From HGM04593 sp045613945 (GTDB taxonomy: Bacteria > Bacteroidota > Bacteroidia > Bacteroidales > Bacteroidaceae), in assembly GCA_045613945.1 (NCBI GenBank), contig JAZLBZ010000073.1:1-40224 (forward strand): a stretch of DNA of 40,224 bases. The letters run 5' to 3'. Made by a program: the position numbers and the translations under genes. This document shows positions 32,652-40,224 of this stretch, in pieces. A model generated the notes under the pieces. The model saw nothing but the letters and a program-made list of their open reading frames with translations, did no database searches and was not told where the DNA came from. Within the stretch, counting starts at the first letter, position 1. Each line of letters starts with the position of its first letter.

Positions 32652-33623
32652 ATGATTTACGTTGAACTTCCAGTTGAGAAGAACCGCCGTCTGCCATTCT
32701 ATCTGGCAATGGAGGAGTATGTTGCACGGGAATTACCCGCGCAAGACTATTTTTTCATCTGGCAAGTTGAGCCAACGGTTATCTTTGGGCGCAACCAACT
32801 TGTTGACAGCGAGGTGGATGTCGCTTTCTGCCGCGCCAACAATATTCAATTCTATCGCCGCAAGAGCGGCGGCGGGTGCGTCTTTGCCGACCGCAGCAAC
32901 CTGATGCTCTCATACATCACCCCCACAACAAACGTAAACTTCACCTTCAACCGCTACATGCTTATGGTTGAGGATGCCTTGCAGCGTCTTGGCGTTGACG
33001 CAAGGACATCGGGGCGCAACGACATTCTCATTGGCGGCAAGAAGGTCTCGGGTAATGCCTTCTATCACCTTCCCGGACGCAGTATTGTTCACGGGACAAT
33101 GCTCTACGATACCAATCTCGACTATATGCTCAATGCCACAACACCCTCTGCAAGCAAGTTGCGCAGCAAGGGCGTCGAGTCGGTGCGCCAACATATCACA
33201 ACACTTTGCAACCATATCGGACTGACAATAGATGAACTGAAAGGGCATCTGCGCAGTATGCTGTGCGACAGCTGCGTGGTGCTTACAAAGGCGGACATTG
33301 CTGCCATTGAGCAGTTGGAACAGGAGTATTACGACGACTCGTTCATCTATGGCAACAACCCCGCAGCATCGCTCTCAAAGGTCGAACGCATTGAGGGAGT
33401 GGGCGAGTTCCATGTGTCGGTCGACGTGAAGGAGAACCGCATCCGCAAGGTGTCGCTTGCAGGCGATTTCTTCATTGTCGGCGAATTGGATTCCATGCTG
33501 TTTGACAGGCTCAAGGGGGTGGAGTACACTGCATCGGCAATTGCCGATGCACTTGCTGATGTAGATACATCGGCTGTGATTATGAACCTGAAGAAGGAAC
33601 AACTTGTAAACCTATTAATATAA
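32652..33623 (+). CDS. lplA: Lipoate-protein ligase
   Basis: Attaches lipoate to the lysine of lipoyl domains in two ATP-dependent steps. About 323 aa from the ATG at 32652 (a TTG at 32646 is also in frame). Motifs: PTVIFGRNQLVDSEVD, the nucleotide loop YRRKSGGGCVFAD (about residue 71), SGRNDILIGGKKVSGNAFYH with the catalytic Lys, IVHGTMLYDTNLDYM and KLRSKGVESVR. A C-terminal accessory domain of about 80 residues is present. It lies 7 bases upstream of gcvT and shares the promoter, so it most likely loads lipoate on the GcvH made from the same message. Confidence 0.93.
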   Translation: MIYVELPVEKNRRLPFYLAMEEYVARELPAQDYFFIWQVEPTVIFGRNQLVDSEVDVAFCRANNIQFYRRKSGGGCVFADRSNLMLSYITPTTNVNFTFNRYMLMVEDALQRLGVDARTSGRNDILIGGKKVSGNAFYHLPGRSIVHGTMLYDTNLDYMLNATTPSASKLRSKGVESVRQHITTLCNHIGLTIDELKGHLRSMLCDSCVVLTKADIAAIEQLEQEYYDDSFIYGNNPAASLSKVERIEGVGEFHVSVDVKENRIRKVSLAGDFFIVGELDSMLFDRLKGVEYTASAIADALADVDTSAVIMNLKKEQLVNLLI

Positions 33624-33630
33624 TTGACCT

Positions 33631-34719
33631 ATGGAGAATAAGAGAACCTGTCTTTATGACAAACACGTTGCATTGGGTGCATTGATAAGCCCGTTCGGTG
33701 GTTTTGACATGCCAATTCAGTACAGCAATATTGTCGACGAACATAATGCTGTTCGCCAGGCCTGTGGTGTCTTTGATGTCTCTCACATGGGCGAGGTGCT
33801 CGTTACCGGCCCCGAGAGCGAGAAGTTTGTGAACTACATTTTTACCAATGATGTAACAGGCGCTCCCGACGGCAAGATATATTACGGAATGATGTGTCAC
33901 CCAACAGGCGGCGTTGTTGATGACCTGCTTGTCTACAAGATGGCCCCACAGCGCTATTTCCTTGTTATAAATGCGTCGAACATTGACAAGGATGTTGCTT
34001 GGATTACAGAGCATGCCAAGACGTTTGACGTAGTTGTTGAGCATCAGAGCGACAAGTATGGCGAGGTGGCAGTGCAGGGCCCAAAGACCGAGGAGATTGT
34101 GGAGCGCGTGCTTGGCATCCCTTGCAAGGAGATGGCGTTCTACACCTGCAAGGAACTTGAATATAATGGCGAGACAATAATTATAAGCCGTACCGGCTAC
34201 ACCGGCGAGGATGGCTTTGAACTCTACGGTTCGCACGCCTTTACCAATGAGGTGTGGGACAAACTGCTTGCAAGCGGCGAGGTTAAGCCCTGTGGCCTGG
34301 GATGCCGCGATACATTGCGCTTTGAGGTTGGCTTGCCGCTCTATGGCGATGAACTCACAGATGAGATTACCCCTCTTGAGGCCGGCCTGGGCATCTTTGT
34401 GAAACTTGACAAGGATTTCATTGGCAAGGAGGCGCTTGCTGCGCTGAAGGCCGAGGGCTTGAAACGCAAGATTGTGGGTATTGAACTCAAAGACAAGGCT
34501 ATTCCGCGTCATGGCTATGAGGTGGAGGCCGACGGCAAGGTCGTTGGTGTTGTGACAACGGGCTATAATTCCATCTCAACCGGCAAGAGTGTGTGCATGG
34601 CTATGGTAGACATCGAATACGCAAAACTTGATACCGAAGTCGCCGTTCGCATACGCAAGAAGGTGTTCCCCGGCGTGGTGACAAAGAAACGCTTCTATGA
34701 CAAGAACTACAAGAAGTAA
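33631..34719 (+). CDS. gcvT: Glycine cleavage system T protein (aminomethyltransferase)
   Basis: Moves the methylene group from the aminomethyl-lipoate arm of GcvH to tetrahydrofolate, releasing ammonia. It is 362 aa. Expected segments: FGGFDMPIQYSNIVDEHNAV, GVFDVSHMGEV, the folate-site Asp in PTGGVVDDLLVYKM (about residue 97), GYTGEDGFELY, GCRDTLRFEVGLPLYGDEL, and the C-terminal GVVTTGYNSISTGKSVCMAM. All are intact. It is followed by a 270-base gap containing palindromes before gcvH. Confidence 0.96.
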   Translation: MENKRTCLYDKHVALGALISPFGGFDMPIQYSNIVDEHNAVRQACGVFDVSHMGEVLVTGPESEKFVNYIFTNDVTGAPDGKIYYGMMCHPTGGVVDDLLVYKMAPQRYFLVINASNIDKDVAWITEHAKTFDVVVEHQSDKYGEVAVQGPKTEEIVERVLGIPCKEMAFYTCKELEYNGETIIISRTGYTGEDGFELYGSHAFTNEVWDKLLASGEVKPCGLGCRDTLRFEVGLPLYGDELTDEITPLEAGLGIFVKLDKDFIGKEALAALKAEGLKRKIVGIELKDKAIPRHGYEVEADGKVVGVVTTGYNSISTGKSVCMAMVDIEYAKLDTEVAVRIRKKVFPGVVTKKRFYDKNYKK

Positions 34720-34809
34720 AGTGCTTGTTGTTTGAATAAGATTTCTCCCTGCGGTTCGAAATGACAACTGCCGGACTATGTCATTCTATATTTGCAATGT
34801 CATTGGCTC

Positions 34810-34877
34810 GTTCATTTCATAGCGACCCGCACGGCATGATTTTCATCCATGCTTCGTGCGACCAGCCGCTAATGAAC
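34810..34877. repeat. Nested stem-loop between gcvT and gcvH
   Basis: GTTCAT and TAGCG (from 34810) pair with CGCTA and ATGAAC (to 34877). Inside, GCACG-G-CATG pairs with CATG-CTT-CGTGC. It is followed by ACAAAAC-TAA-GTTTTGT and a CATTCCGACAGAGCGGAGCG sequence of the kind scattered in Bacteroidales intergenic DNA. No gene in this 270-base gap. Confidence 0.65.
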
Positions 34878-34989
34878 TCGCCGATAACAAAACTAAGTTT
34901 TGTCATTCCGACAGAGCGGAGCGACGAGGAATCTCTGTAAATTTTGGATGTAACTAAAACTTAATAACTAACCAATAAAACAACTTATT

Positions 34990-35370
34990 ATGAGTACAAT
35001 TTTGGAAGGACTCCGTTATGCCGAGTCACACGAGTATGTAAAGATTGAGGGCGAATATGGCTATGTAGGTATCACAGACTATGCGCAGCACGAACTTGGC
35101 AATGTGGTTTACGTTGACATGCCCGAGGTTGACGACGAGGTGACTGCAGGCGAGGAATTCGGTGCAGTGGAGAGCGTGAAGGCTGCCAGCGACCTTATTT
35201 CGCCTGTCAGCGGTGTTGTTGTTGAGGTGAACGAGGCCTTGAACGACAGTCCCGAACTTGTCAACAGCGACCCATATGCAAACTGGATTATCAAGGTAAA
35301 ACTGAGCGACCCCACCGAGGCTGATGCTTTGATGGATGCAGATGCATACAAGGCATTCATTAACGAATAA
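34990..35370 (+). CDS. gcvH: Glycine cleavage system H protein
   Basis: The lipoyl carrier that shuttles the aminomethyl group between P, T and L proteins. It is 126 aa, the normal size. The N-terminal LRYAESHEYVKIEGEYGYVG and ITDYAQHELGNVVYVDMPEV are followed by the lipoylation hairpin GAVESVKAASDLISPVSG with the target Lys near residue 64, and the C-terminal NDSPELVNSDPYANWIIKVK. Translation could be independent of gcvT because of the 270-base gap. It is 55 bases ahead of gcvPA. Confidence 0.97.
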   Translation: MSTILEGLRYAESHEYVKIEGEYGYVGITDYAQHELGNVVYVDMPEVDDEVTAGEEFGAVESVKAASDLISPVSGVVVEVNEALNDSPELVNSDPYANWIIKVKLSDPTEADALMDADAYKAFINE

Positions 35371-35425
35371 CTTATTTGGAGCAATGGGGTACCCGTATCC
35401 CTGTTGCTCCGCTATTTTCCCTATT

Positions 35426-36742
35426 ATGAAATACTTCCCTCATACCCAACAGGATATTGAGCAGATGCTTGAGGTCGCGGGCTTGAAGTCTATGGACGAC
35501 CTCTACGGCGAGATTCCGCAGCAACTGCTCTTTGACCGCGAATTCGCACTCCCCGAGGCGATGTCCGAGGTGGAGGTGAGGCGGTTTTTTGAGACACTTG
35601 GCAACAAGAATGCAAGGCTTGCTTGCTTTGCGGGTGCCGGTGTCGAGGATCACTATTCGCCATCTGTGATAGCACCAATTCTTTCACGTGGCGAGTTCCT
35701 TACTGCATACACACCCTATCAGCCCGAGATTTCACAGGGCACGCTGCAGTATATTTTCGAGTACCAGTCGATGATTTGCGAACTCACGGGAATGGATGTC
35801 ACCAACGCCTCAATGTACGATGGCACAACAGCCACCGCCGAGGCTATGATGATGTGCGTTGCCATTGCAAAGAAACGCAATAAGGTGCTTGTTTCGGCAA
35901 GCATGAACCCGCGTGTAAAAAGGGTGGTGGAGACATATGCAAAGTATCAGGGTGTGGTAATTGAGACCATTGCCGAAAAGGATGGCATTACCGACCTTGC
36001 CGACCTTGAAAGCAAACTTGCTGGCGATGATGTCGCAGGCGTAATCCTTGCCCAGCCAAACTTCTACGGTATTGTAGAGGATTACACAGGCGTGGCAGAT
36101 ATGTGCCATGCAAAGAAGGCGATGCTTGTGATGAACTGCAAGCCATCGGCGTTGGCAGTGCTAAAGACACCTGCCGAGTGGGGCGCCGACATCGCTTGCG
36201 GCGATGCGCAGTCACTTGGCATCCCTATGTGCTATGGCGGTCCATACGTGGGTTTCCTCGCCTGCACCAATGCCAACATACGCAAGTTGCCCGGACGCAT
36301 TGTCGGTGCAACGACCGATGTTGACGGCAAGCGCGCATTCGTGCTCACATTGCAGGCGCGCGAGCAGCACATACGACGCGAGAAGGCCAACAGCAACATC
36401 TGCTCAAACCAGTCGCTCATGGCTCTCTATGTAACCATATACATGTCGGTAATGGGATACAAGGGCCTTAAAGAGGTTTGCGAACTCTCATACGGCGGTG
36501 CACATTACCTTGCCGACAGGCTTGTCGCTACCGGCAAATGCTCTTTGGTATATGACAGGCCATTCTTCAATGAGTTTGCTGTACGCACCGCTGTCCCTGC
36601 GGCAAAGGTGCTCGACGCTCTTTGTGCAAACGGTATTCTTGGCGGTGTACGCATTGCCGATGATATGCTGCTTGTGTGCGTCACCGAACAGCGCACTAAA
36701 GAGGAGATGGACAAGTTTGTTGAAATAGTGAATAACATCTAA
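35426..36742 (+). CDS. gcvPA: Glycine dehydrogenase (decarboxylating) subunit 1
   Basis: The N-terminal half of the P protein as a separate 438-aa subunit. Typical segments: MKYFPHTQQDIEQMLEVAGL, FAGAGVEDHYSPSVIAPILS, FLTAYTPYQPEISQGTLQYI, EYQSMICELTGMDVTNASMY, and REQHIRREKANSNICSNQSL near the C-terminus. The catalytic PLP lysine is in subunit 2. The ATG at 35426 is chosen; the frame reaches back over the gcvH stop but without homology. Spacing to gcvPB is 17 bases. Confidence 0.95.
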   Translation: MKYFPHTQQDIEQMLEVAGLKSMDDLYGEIPQQLLFDREFALPEAMSEVEVRRFFETLGNKNARLACFAGAGVEDHYSPSVIAPILSRGEFLTAYTPYQPEISQGTLQYIFEYQSMICELTGMDVTNASMYDGTTATAEAMMMCVAIAKKRNKVLVSASMNPRVKRVVETYAKYQGVVIETIAEKDGITDLADLESKLAGDDVAGVILAQPNFYGIVEDYTGVADMCHAKKAMLVMNCKPSALAVLKTPAEWGADIACGDAQSLGIPMCYGGPYVGFLACTNANIRKLPGRIVGATTDVDGKRAFVLTLQAREQHIRREKANSNICSNQSLMALYVTIYMSVMGYKGLKEVCELSYGGAHYLADRLVATGKCSLVYDRPFFNEFAVRTAVPAAKVLDALCANGILGGVRIADDMLLVCVTEQRTKEEMDKFVEIVNNI

Positions 36743-36759
36743 ATAAGGGAGGAGATGCT

Positions 36760-38232
36760 ATGATACGCAATTATGACAAATTGATTTTCGAACTCTCAAA
36801 AGAGGGCAGAATAGGGTATTCCCTTCCAAAGAATGTGTTCAAGGAGAACTATTGTCCTTGCCGGTTGCCAGGCAATCTAAAGCGCGAGAGCAAGCCCCTG
36901 CTCCCTGAGGTTACCGAGTTTGATGTGGTGCGTCACTACACGAACCTGTCGAACAAGAACTTCGGCGTAGACACAGGCTTCTATCCACTTGGCAGCTGTA
37001 CAATGAAGTACAACCCCCGCCTCAACGAGGAGATCAGCGCCTTGCCGTCGTTTGCAGGCCTGCACCCCGATGCTCCTGCCGAGGTTGCGCAGGGCGCGCT
37101 TGAGGTCTACTACAATCTTGCAGCCTCGCTTGCCGAAATAAGTGGCCTTGCAGCCTTCACGCTCAATCCTTATGCCGGCGCTCATGGCGAGTTGACAGGC
37201 CTTATGATTATGCGCTCCTATCATGAGCAGCGTGGTGACACAAAGCGTACAAAGGTCATTGTCCCCGACAGCGCACATGGCACAAACCCTGCCAGTGCAG
37301 CAGTGTGCGGCCTTGAGATTATTGAGGTAAAATCCACAGCCAACGGAACTGTCGATGTTGAGGACTTGAAGCCTTTGCTCGATGATACCGTCGCCGGTAT
37401 TATGATGACAAACCCTAATACGCTCGGTATCTTTGAGACCGAAATCCCTGAGATTGCACGCCTGGTGCATGAGTGCGGCGGCTTGCTCTACTACGATGGA
37501 GCAAACCTCAACGCAGTGCTAGGCAAGTGCCGCCCCGGTGACATGGGCTTTGACATCATGCACATCAATCTGCACAAGACCTTCTCTACACCACATGGTG
37601 GCGGTGGTCCTGGTGACGGTCCTGTAGGTGTGCGCGCCGGCCTTGAGCCACTGTTGCCCAACCCACAGGTGAAGAAGGATGCCGATGGCAAGTTCTACAT
37701 AGACACCGATGAAAAATCGCCCGGATACGTCTCTAACTTTCTCGGTAATTTTGGCGTGCTGCAGCGTGCCTATACCTACATTCTCACTCTTGGTCGTGAG
37801 AATGTGAAGATGGTTGGCCCGCTTGCAGTGCTCAATGCCAACTACGTGAAGGAGTCGTTGAAGAACGAGTACTACTTGCCCATTGAAGGCGTGTGCAAGC
37901 ACGAGTTTGTCTTTGACGGCCTTGCCGATAAGTCGACAGGTGTCACCACGCTCGACATTGCAAAGCGCCTGCTCGACTATGGCTACCATGCGCCAACCAT
38001 CTACTTCCCCTTGCTGTTCCATCAGAGCATAATGATTGAACCAACAGAAACCGAGAGCAAGGAGACGCTTGATGAGTTCATCGCGGTGATGAAGAAGGTT
38101 GCCCAGGAGGCCATTGAAAATCCCGATGTAGTGAAGAACGCCCCGCACAGCACGCCTGTGCGCCGCCTCGACGAGACAACAGCGGCACGCTCACCAAAGA
38201 CAACGTATAGACAGCTAAAAGCCGAGGTTTAA
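36760..38232 (+). CDS. gcvPB: Glycine dehydrogenase (decarboxylating) subunit 2
   Basis: The PLP-carrying half of the P protein (490 aa), which decarboxylates glycine and loads the remaining aminomethyl group on GcvH. Motifs: GSCTMKYNPRLNEEISALPS, LTGLMIMRSYHEQRGD, VPDSAHGTNPASAAVCGL, and the PLP lysine in MHINLHKTFSTPHGGGGPG (about residue 272). A Pro-containing C-terminal segment (YGYHAPTIYFPLLFHQSIMI) follows. With gcvPA it forms the split form of the enzyme. Last gene of the operon; followed by stem-loops and repeat copy C. Confidence 0.96.
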   Translation: MIRNYDKLIFELSKEGRIGYSLPKNVFKENYCPCRLPGNLKRESKPLLPEVTEFDVVRHYTNLSNKNFGVDTGFYPLGSCTMKYNPRLNEEISALPSFAGLHPDAPAEVAQGALEVYYNLAASLAEISGLAAFTLNPYAGAHGELTGLMIMRSYHEQRGDTKRTKVIVPDSAHGTNPASAAVCGLEIIEVKSTANGTVDVEDLKPLLDDTVAGIMMTNPNTLGIFETEIPEIARLVHECGGLLYYDGANLNAVLGKCRPGDMGFDIMHINLHKTFSTPHGGGGPGDGPVGVRAGLEPLLPNPQVKKDADGKFYIDTDEKSPGYVSNFLGNFGVLQRAYTYILTLGRENVKMVGPLAVLNANYVKESLKNEYYLPIEGVCKHEFVFDGLADKSTGVTTLDIAKRLLDYGYHAPTIYFPLLFHQSIMIEPTETESKETLDEFIAVMKKVAQEAIENPDVVKNAPHSTPVRRLDETTAARSPKTTYRQLKAEV

Positions 38233-38246
38233 TTAAACCGAGGGTT

Positions 38247-38327
38247 AGACAATGCCAACAGCAATTAGTCGCGGGTAGCAACGCTGTAGGTGTTGCCCGC
38301 GTGGGTTGCGATAAGCAAGTATTGTCA
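38247..38327. repeat. Large imperfect stem-loop after gcvPB
   Basis: Outer arms GACAAT (starting about 38247) and ATTGTC (ending about 38327). Inside, CGCGGGTAGCAAC pairs with GTGTTGCCCGCG (one or two mismatches). No gene. Confidence 0.6.
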
Positions 38328-38463
38328 AAGGTGAAAGCTGAAAGCGGAAAGGTGAAAGGTGAAAGCGGAAAGGTGAAAACTGCGAGTAAGCGAGTGCGTG
38401 GAAGTTTACTTACACGCACAGCGAGCGGGAGCAGTTTCAAGCACACGAAGTGTGGTTAAAGCG
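38325..38463 (+). repeat. Dispersed hairpin repeat, copy C
   Basis: A purine tract of GGTGAAAG/CGGAAAG units (38329-38380), then a stem GTGCGTG (38394-38400) with CACGCAC (38413-38419) enclosing GAAGTTTACTTA, and the hairpin CACAC-GAA-GTGTG (38442-38454) followed by GTTAAAGCGGAA. Same order of elements as copy B. Confidence 0.8.
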
Positions 38464-38529
38464 GAACGCTTGCGCAACTCTTGATTTTGGTTTAAAGTAA
38501 GAATAGCAAGTTTCAGTAATAGTTTTTTA

Positions 38530-38566
38530 TTCCCCAGGCATACTTTTGTATAGTCTGGGGAATTTT
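38530..38566. terminator. Two-way terminator between the gcv operon and the WD40 gene
   Basis: Stem TTCCCCAG (38530-38537) and CTGGGGAA (38555-38562) with A/T runs on both sides (TTTTTTAT before, TTTTG after), placed between convergent genes. Confidence 0.75.
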
Positions 38567-38659
38567 GTAATGTCATAGGGGCATACGGTCATGCCATTAT
38601 CATGCAATACAAGACACCCGCATGAGTGCCTTGTATCTAATTATCAGGGTGTGAGAAGC

Positions 38660-40224
38660 TTACTCCAAACTGTACTCCTTCTTTTCTTGTCCGGTCAGCG
38701 ACCAGTCATGTTCAGTGTCATTACGGTATTTCTCAATAAGTTCCTTCAAAGGTGTGAATTCCCATACCCTTGCGGTGTTGTCCTTTGATGCCGTTACAAT
38801 ATATTTCCCGTCCGGGCTGAAAGCGGCGGAGTTAACAGTGTCTTCATGCTTTAACGGCTCTGTAACCGGTTTTCCCGTTTTTGCATCCCATACCCTTGCG
38901 GTGTTGTCCCCTGATGCCGTTACAATATATTTTCCGTCCGGGCTGAAAACGGCGGAGTTAACATCTTCTTCATGCTTTAACTGCTCTGTAACCGGTTTTC
39001 CCGTTTTTGCATCCCATACCCTTGCGGTTTTGTCCCCTGATGCCGTTACAATATATTTCCCGTTCGGGCTGAAAACGGCGGAGTATACCCAATATTCATG
39101 CTTTAACGGCTCTGTTACCGGTTCTCCCGTCTTTGCATTCCATACCCTTGCGGTGTAGTCACTTGATGCCGTTACAATATATTTTCCGTCCGGGCTGAAA
39201 ACGGCGGAGTAAACAGTGTTTTCATGCTTTAACGGCTCTGTAACCGGTTTTCCCGTTTTTGCATCCCATACCCTTGCGGTTTTGTCCCATGATGCCGTTA
39301 CAATATATTCCCCGTCCGGGCTGAAAACGGCGGGGTAAACATTGTCTTCATGCTTTAACGGCTCTGTAACCGGTTCTCCCGTCTTTGCATCCCATACCCT
39401 TGCGGTGTTGTCCCATGATGCCGTTACAATATATTTCCCGTCCGGGCTGAAAACGGCGGAGTAAACATAATTTTCATGCTTTAACGGCTCTGTAACCGGT
39501 TTTCCCGTCTTTGCATCCCATACCCTTGCGGTGTTGTCCCATGATGCCGTTACAATATATTTCCCGTCCGGGCTGAAAACGGCGGAGTTAACAATGTCTT
39601 CATGCTTTAACGGCTCTGTAACCGGTTTTCCCGTTTTTGCATCCCATACCCTTGCGGTGTAGTACCATGATACCGTTACAATATATTTCCCGTCCGGGCT
39701 GAAAACGGCGGAGTTAACATCATAATAATGCTTTAACGGCTCTGTAACCGGTTTTCCCGTTTTTGCATCCCATACTCTTGCGGTGTTGTCCTTTGATGCC
39801 GTTACAATATATTTCCCGTCCGGGCTGAAAGCGGCGGATGTAATAATGTTTTCATGCTTTAACGGCTCTGTAACCGGTTTTCCCGTCTTTGCATCCCATA
39901 CCCTTGCGGTGTTGTCCCATGATGTCGTTACAATATATTTTCCGTCCGGGCTGAAAACGGCGGAGTTAACATCTTCTTCATGCTTTAACGGCTCTGTAAC
40001 CGGTTTTCCCGTTTTTGCATCCCATACCCTTGCGGTTTTGTCCCTTGATGCCGTTACAATATATTTCCCGTCCGGGCTGAAAACGGCGGAGTATACCCGA
40101 TATTCATGCTTTAACGGCTCTGTAACCGGTTCTCCCGTCTTTGCATCCCATACCCTTGCGGTGTTGTCCCATGATGCCGTTACAATATATTCCCCGTCCG
40201 GGCTGAAAACGGCGGAGTTAACAT
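38660..40224 (-). CDS. WD40-repeat protein with nearly identical repeats (C-terminal part)
   Basis: Open on the minus strand from the right edge to a TAA at 38662-38660, about 520 residues visible; the start is outside. It consists of 42-residue WD40 units with the consensus SAVFSPDGKYIVTASWDN, TARVWDAKTG, KPVTEPLKHE and two variable residues. Twelve units are seen (one cut by the edge), all exactly 126 bp with no frameshift. They are far more alike than ordinary WD40 blades. A 31-residue C-terminal cap follows the last WD motif (EFTPLKELIEKY, then HDWSLTGQEKKEYSLE). That cap resembles the tails of Bacteroidota nSTAND-type WD40 proteins, as I recall them. Beta-propellers use 6-8 blades, so 12 or more units imply two propellers. 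Function is inferred only: a binding surface for protein or ligand recognition. Confidence 0.85.
   Translation of the reverse strand, partial: VNSAVFSPDGEYIVTASWDNTARVWDAKTGEPVTEPLKHEYRVYSAVFSPDGKYIVTASRDKTARVWDAKTGKPVTEPLKHEEDVNSAVFSPDGKYIVTTSWDNTARVWDAKTGKPVTEPLKHENIITSAAFSPDGKYIVTASKDNTARVWDAKTGKPVTEPLKHYYDVNSAVFSPDGKYIVTVSWYYTARVWDAKTGKPVTEPLKHEDIVNSAVFSPDGKYIVTASWDNTARVWDAKTGKPVTEPLKHENYVYSAVFSPDGKYIVTASWDNTARVWDAKTGEPVTEPLKHEDNVYPAVFSPDGEYIVTASWDKTARVWDAKTGKPVTEPLKHENTVYSAVFSPDGKYIVTASSDYTARVWNAKTGEPVTEPLKHEYWVYSAVFSPNGKYIVTASGDKTARVWDAKTGKPVTEQLKHEEDVNSAVFSPDGKYIVTASGDNTARVWDAKTGKPVTEPLKHEDTVNSAAFSPDGKYIVTASKDNTARVWEFTPLKELIEKYRNDTEHDWSLTGQEKKEYSLE
38757..40224 (-). repeat. Tandem 126-bp repeat array encoding WD40 blades
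   Basis: The anchor CATGCTTTAA recurs at 38845, 38971, 39097, 39223, 39349, 39475, 39601, 39727 (one change), 39853, 39979 and 40105, always 126 bases apart. Bases differ mainly at the codons for the two residues after KHE, the residue before VNS/VYS, and the residues in TAS-x-D-x-T. Confidence 0.92.

Noticed and set aside
33580..34512. 310-codon minus-strand frame opposite gcvT
   Set aside because: Antisense to a conserved enzyme and without recognisable motifs.
38715..39158. Repetitive plus-strand open frame (SHTLAVLSPDAVTIYF type repeats)
   Set aside because: It is the antisense image of the WD40 units, which give a sensible propeller consensus only on the minus strand.
38757..40224. Regular repeats as a CRISPR array
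   Set aside because: Units are 126 bp, coding without interruption, with no separate unique spacers; they are protein repeats.

Overview
The window looks like a chromosome segment from a member of the Bacteroidales (Bacteroidota). The evidence is the recurrent promoter pattern TTTG-N19-21-TAnnTTTG, a fused LpxC-FabZ protein, a lipoprotein-type Omp85 protein (TamL-like), DUF4296 and FISUMP lipoproteins, a type 2 PyrF, and AT-rich intergenic DNA loaded with small dispersed palindromic repeats. The genus cannot be fixed from the sequence alone. Most of the window is housekeeping; the unusual material is in the intergenic repeats and at the right edge.

Layout. 1-416: end of an IS3-family (IS150-like) insertion sequence with the start of OrfA. 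528-3254: a sugar-kinase-like/RapZ-C fusion gene and a surface lipoprotein (two InlB-type repeats plus FISUMP). 3605-9124: plus-strand run ileS, DksA/TraR-like gene, lspA, DUF4296 lipoprotein and a small conserved-looking ORF, meeting a convergent SPOUT rRNA/tRNA methyltransferase (9121-9894). 10016-14495: tamL-like Omp85 gene, a YycJ-type metallo-hydrolase, tyrS. 14687-14761: tRNA-His. 14854-19116: TonB-C protein, ATP-grasp-like protein, Xaa-Pro aminopeptidase and a frameshifted GDPD-like lipoprotein. 19482-21600: an AraC regulator and a YtqA-type radical SAM protein. 21601-22435: a gene-free block made of nested palindromes.

22436-27141 (minus strand) is a lipid A operon, lpxD-lpxC/fabZ-lpxA, followed by a pRiA4b ORF-3-like gene and miaA. 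27296-30467 (minus) is purM-prfA-pyrF. 30986-32503 is a POT-family peptide transporter with a long leader that can fold strongly. 32652-38232 is a coherent glycine cleavage operon: lipoate-protein ligase, gcvT, gcvH, gcvPA, gcvPB. The ligase would lipoylate GcvH; the L protein is not in the window.

38660 to the right edge (minus) is the C-terminal part of a large WD40-repeat protein whose 126-bp units are nearly identical and never slip out of register (12 units seen). Variation is concentrated in a few codons per unit. This is the best candidate for an unusual system, possibly a fast-evolving recognition propeller of a STAND-type sensor, but its N-terminal part lies outside the window. The second notable observation is a dispersed repeat family (3 copies) whose hairpin stems differ in sequence but stay paired.
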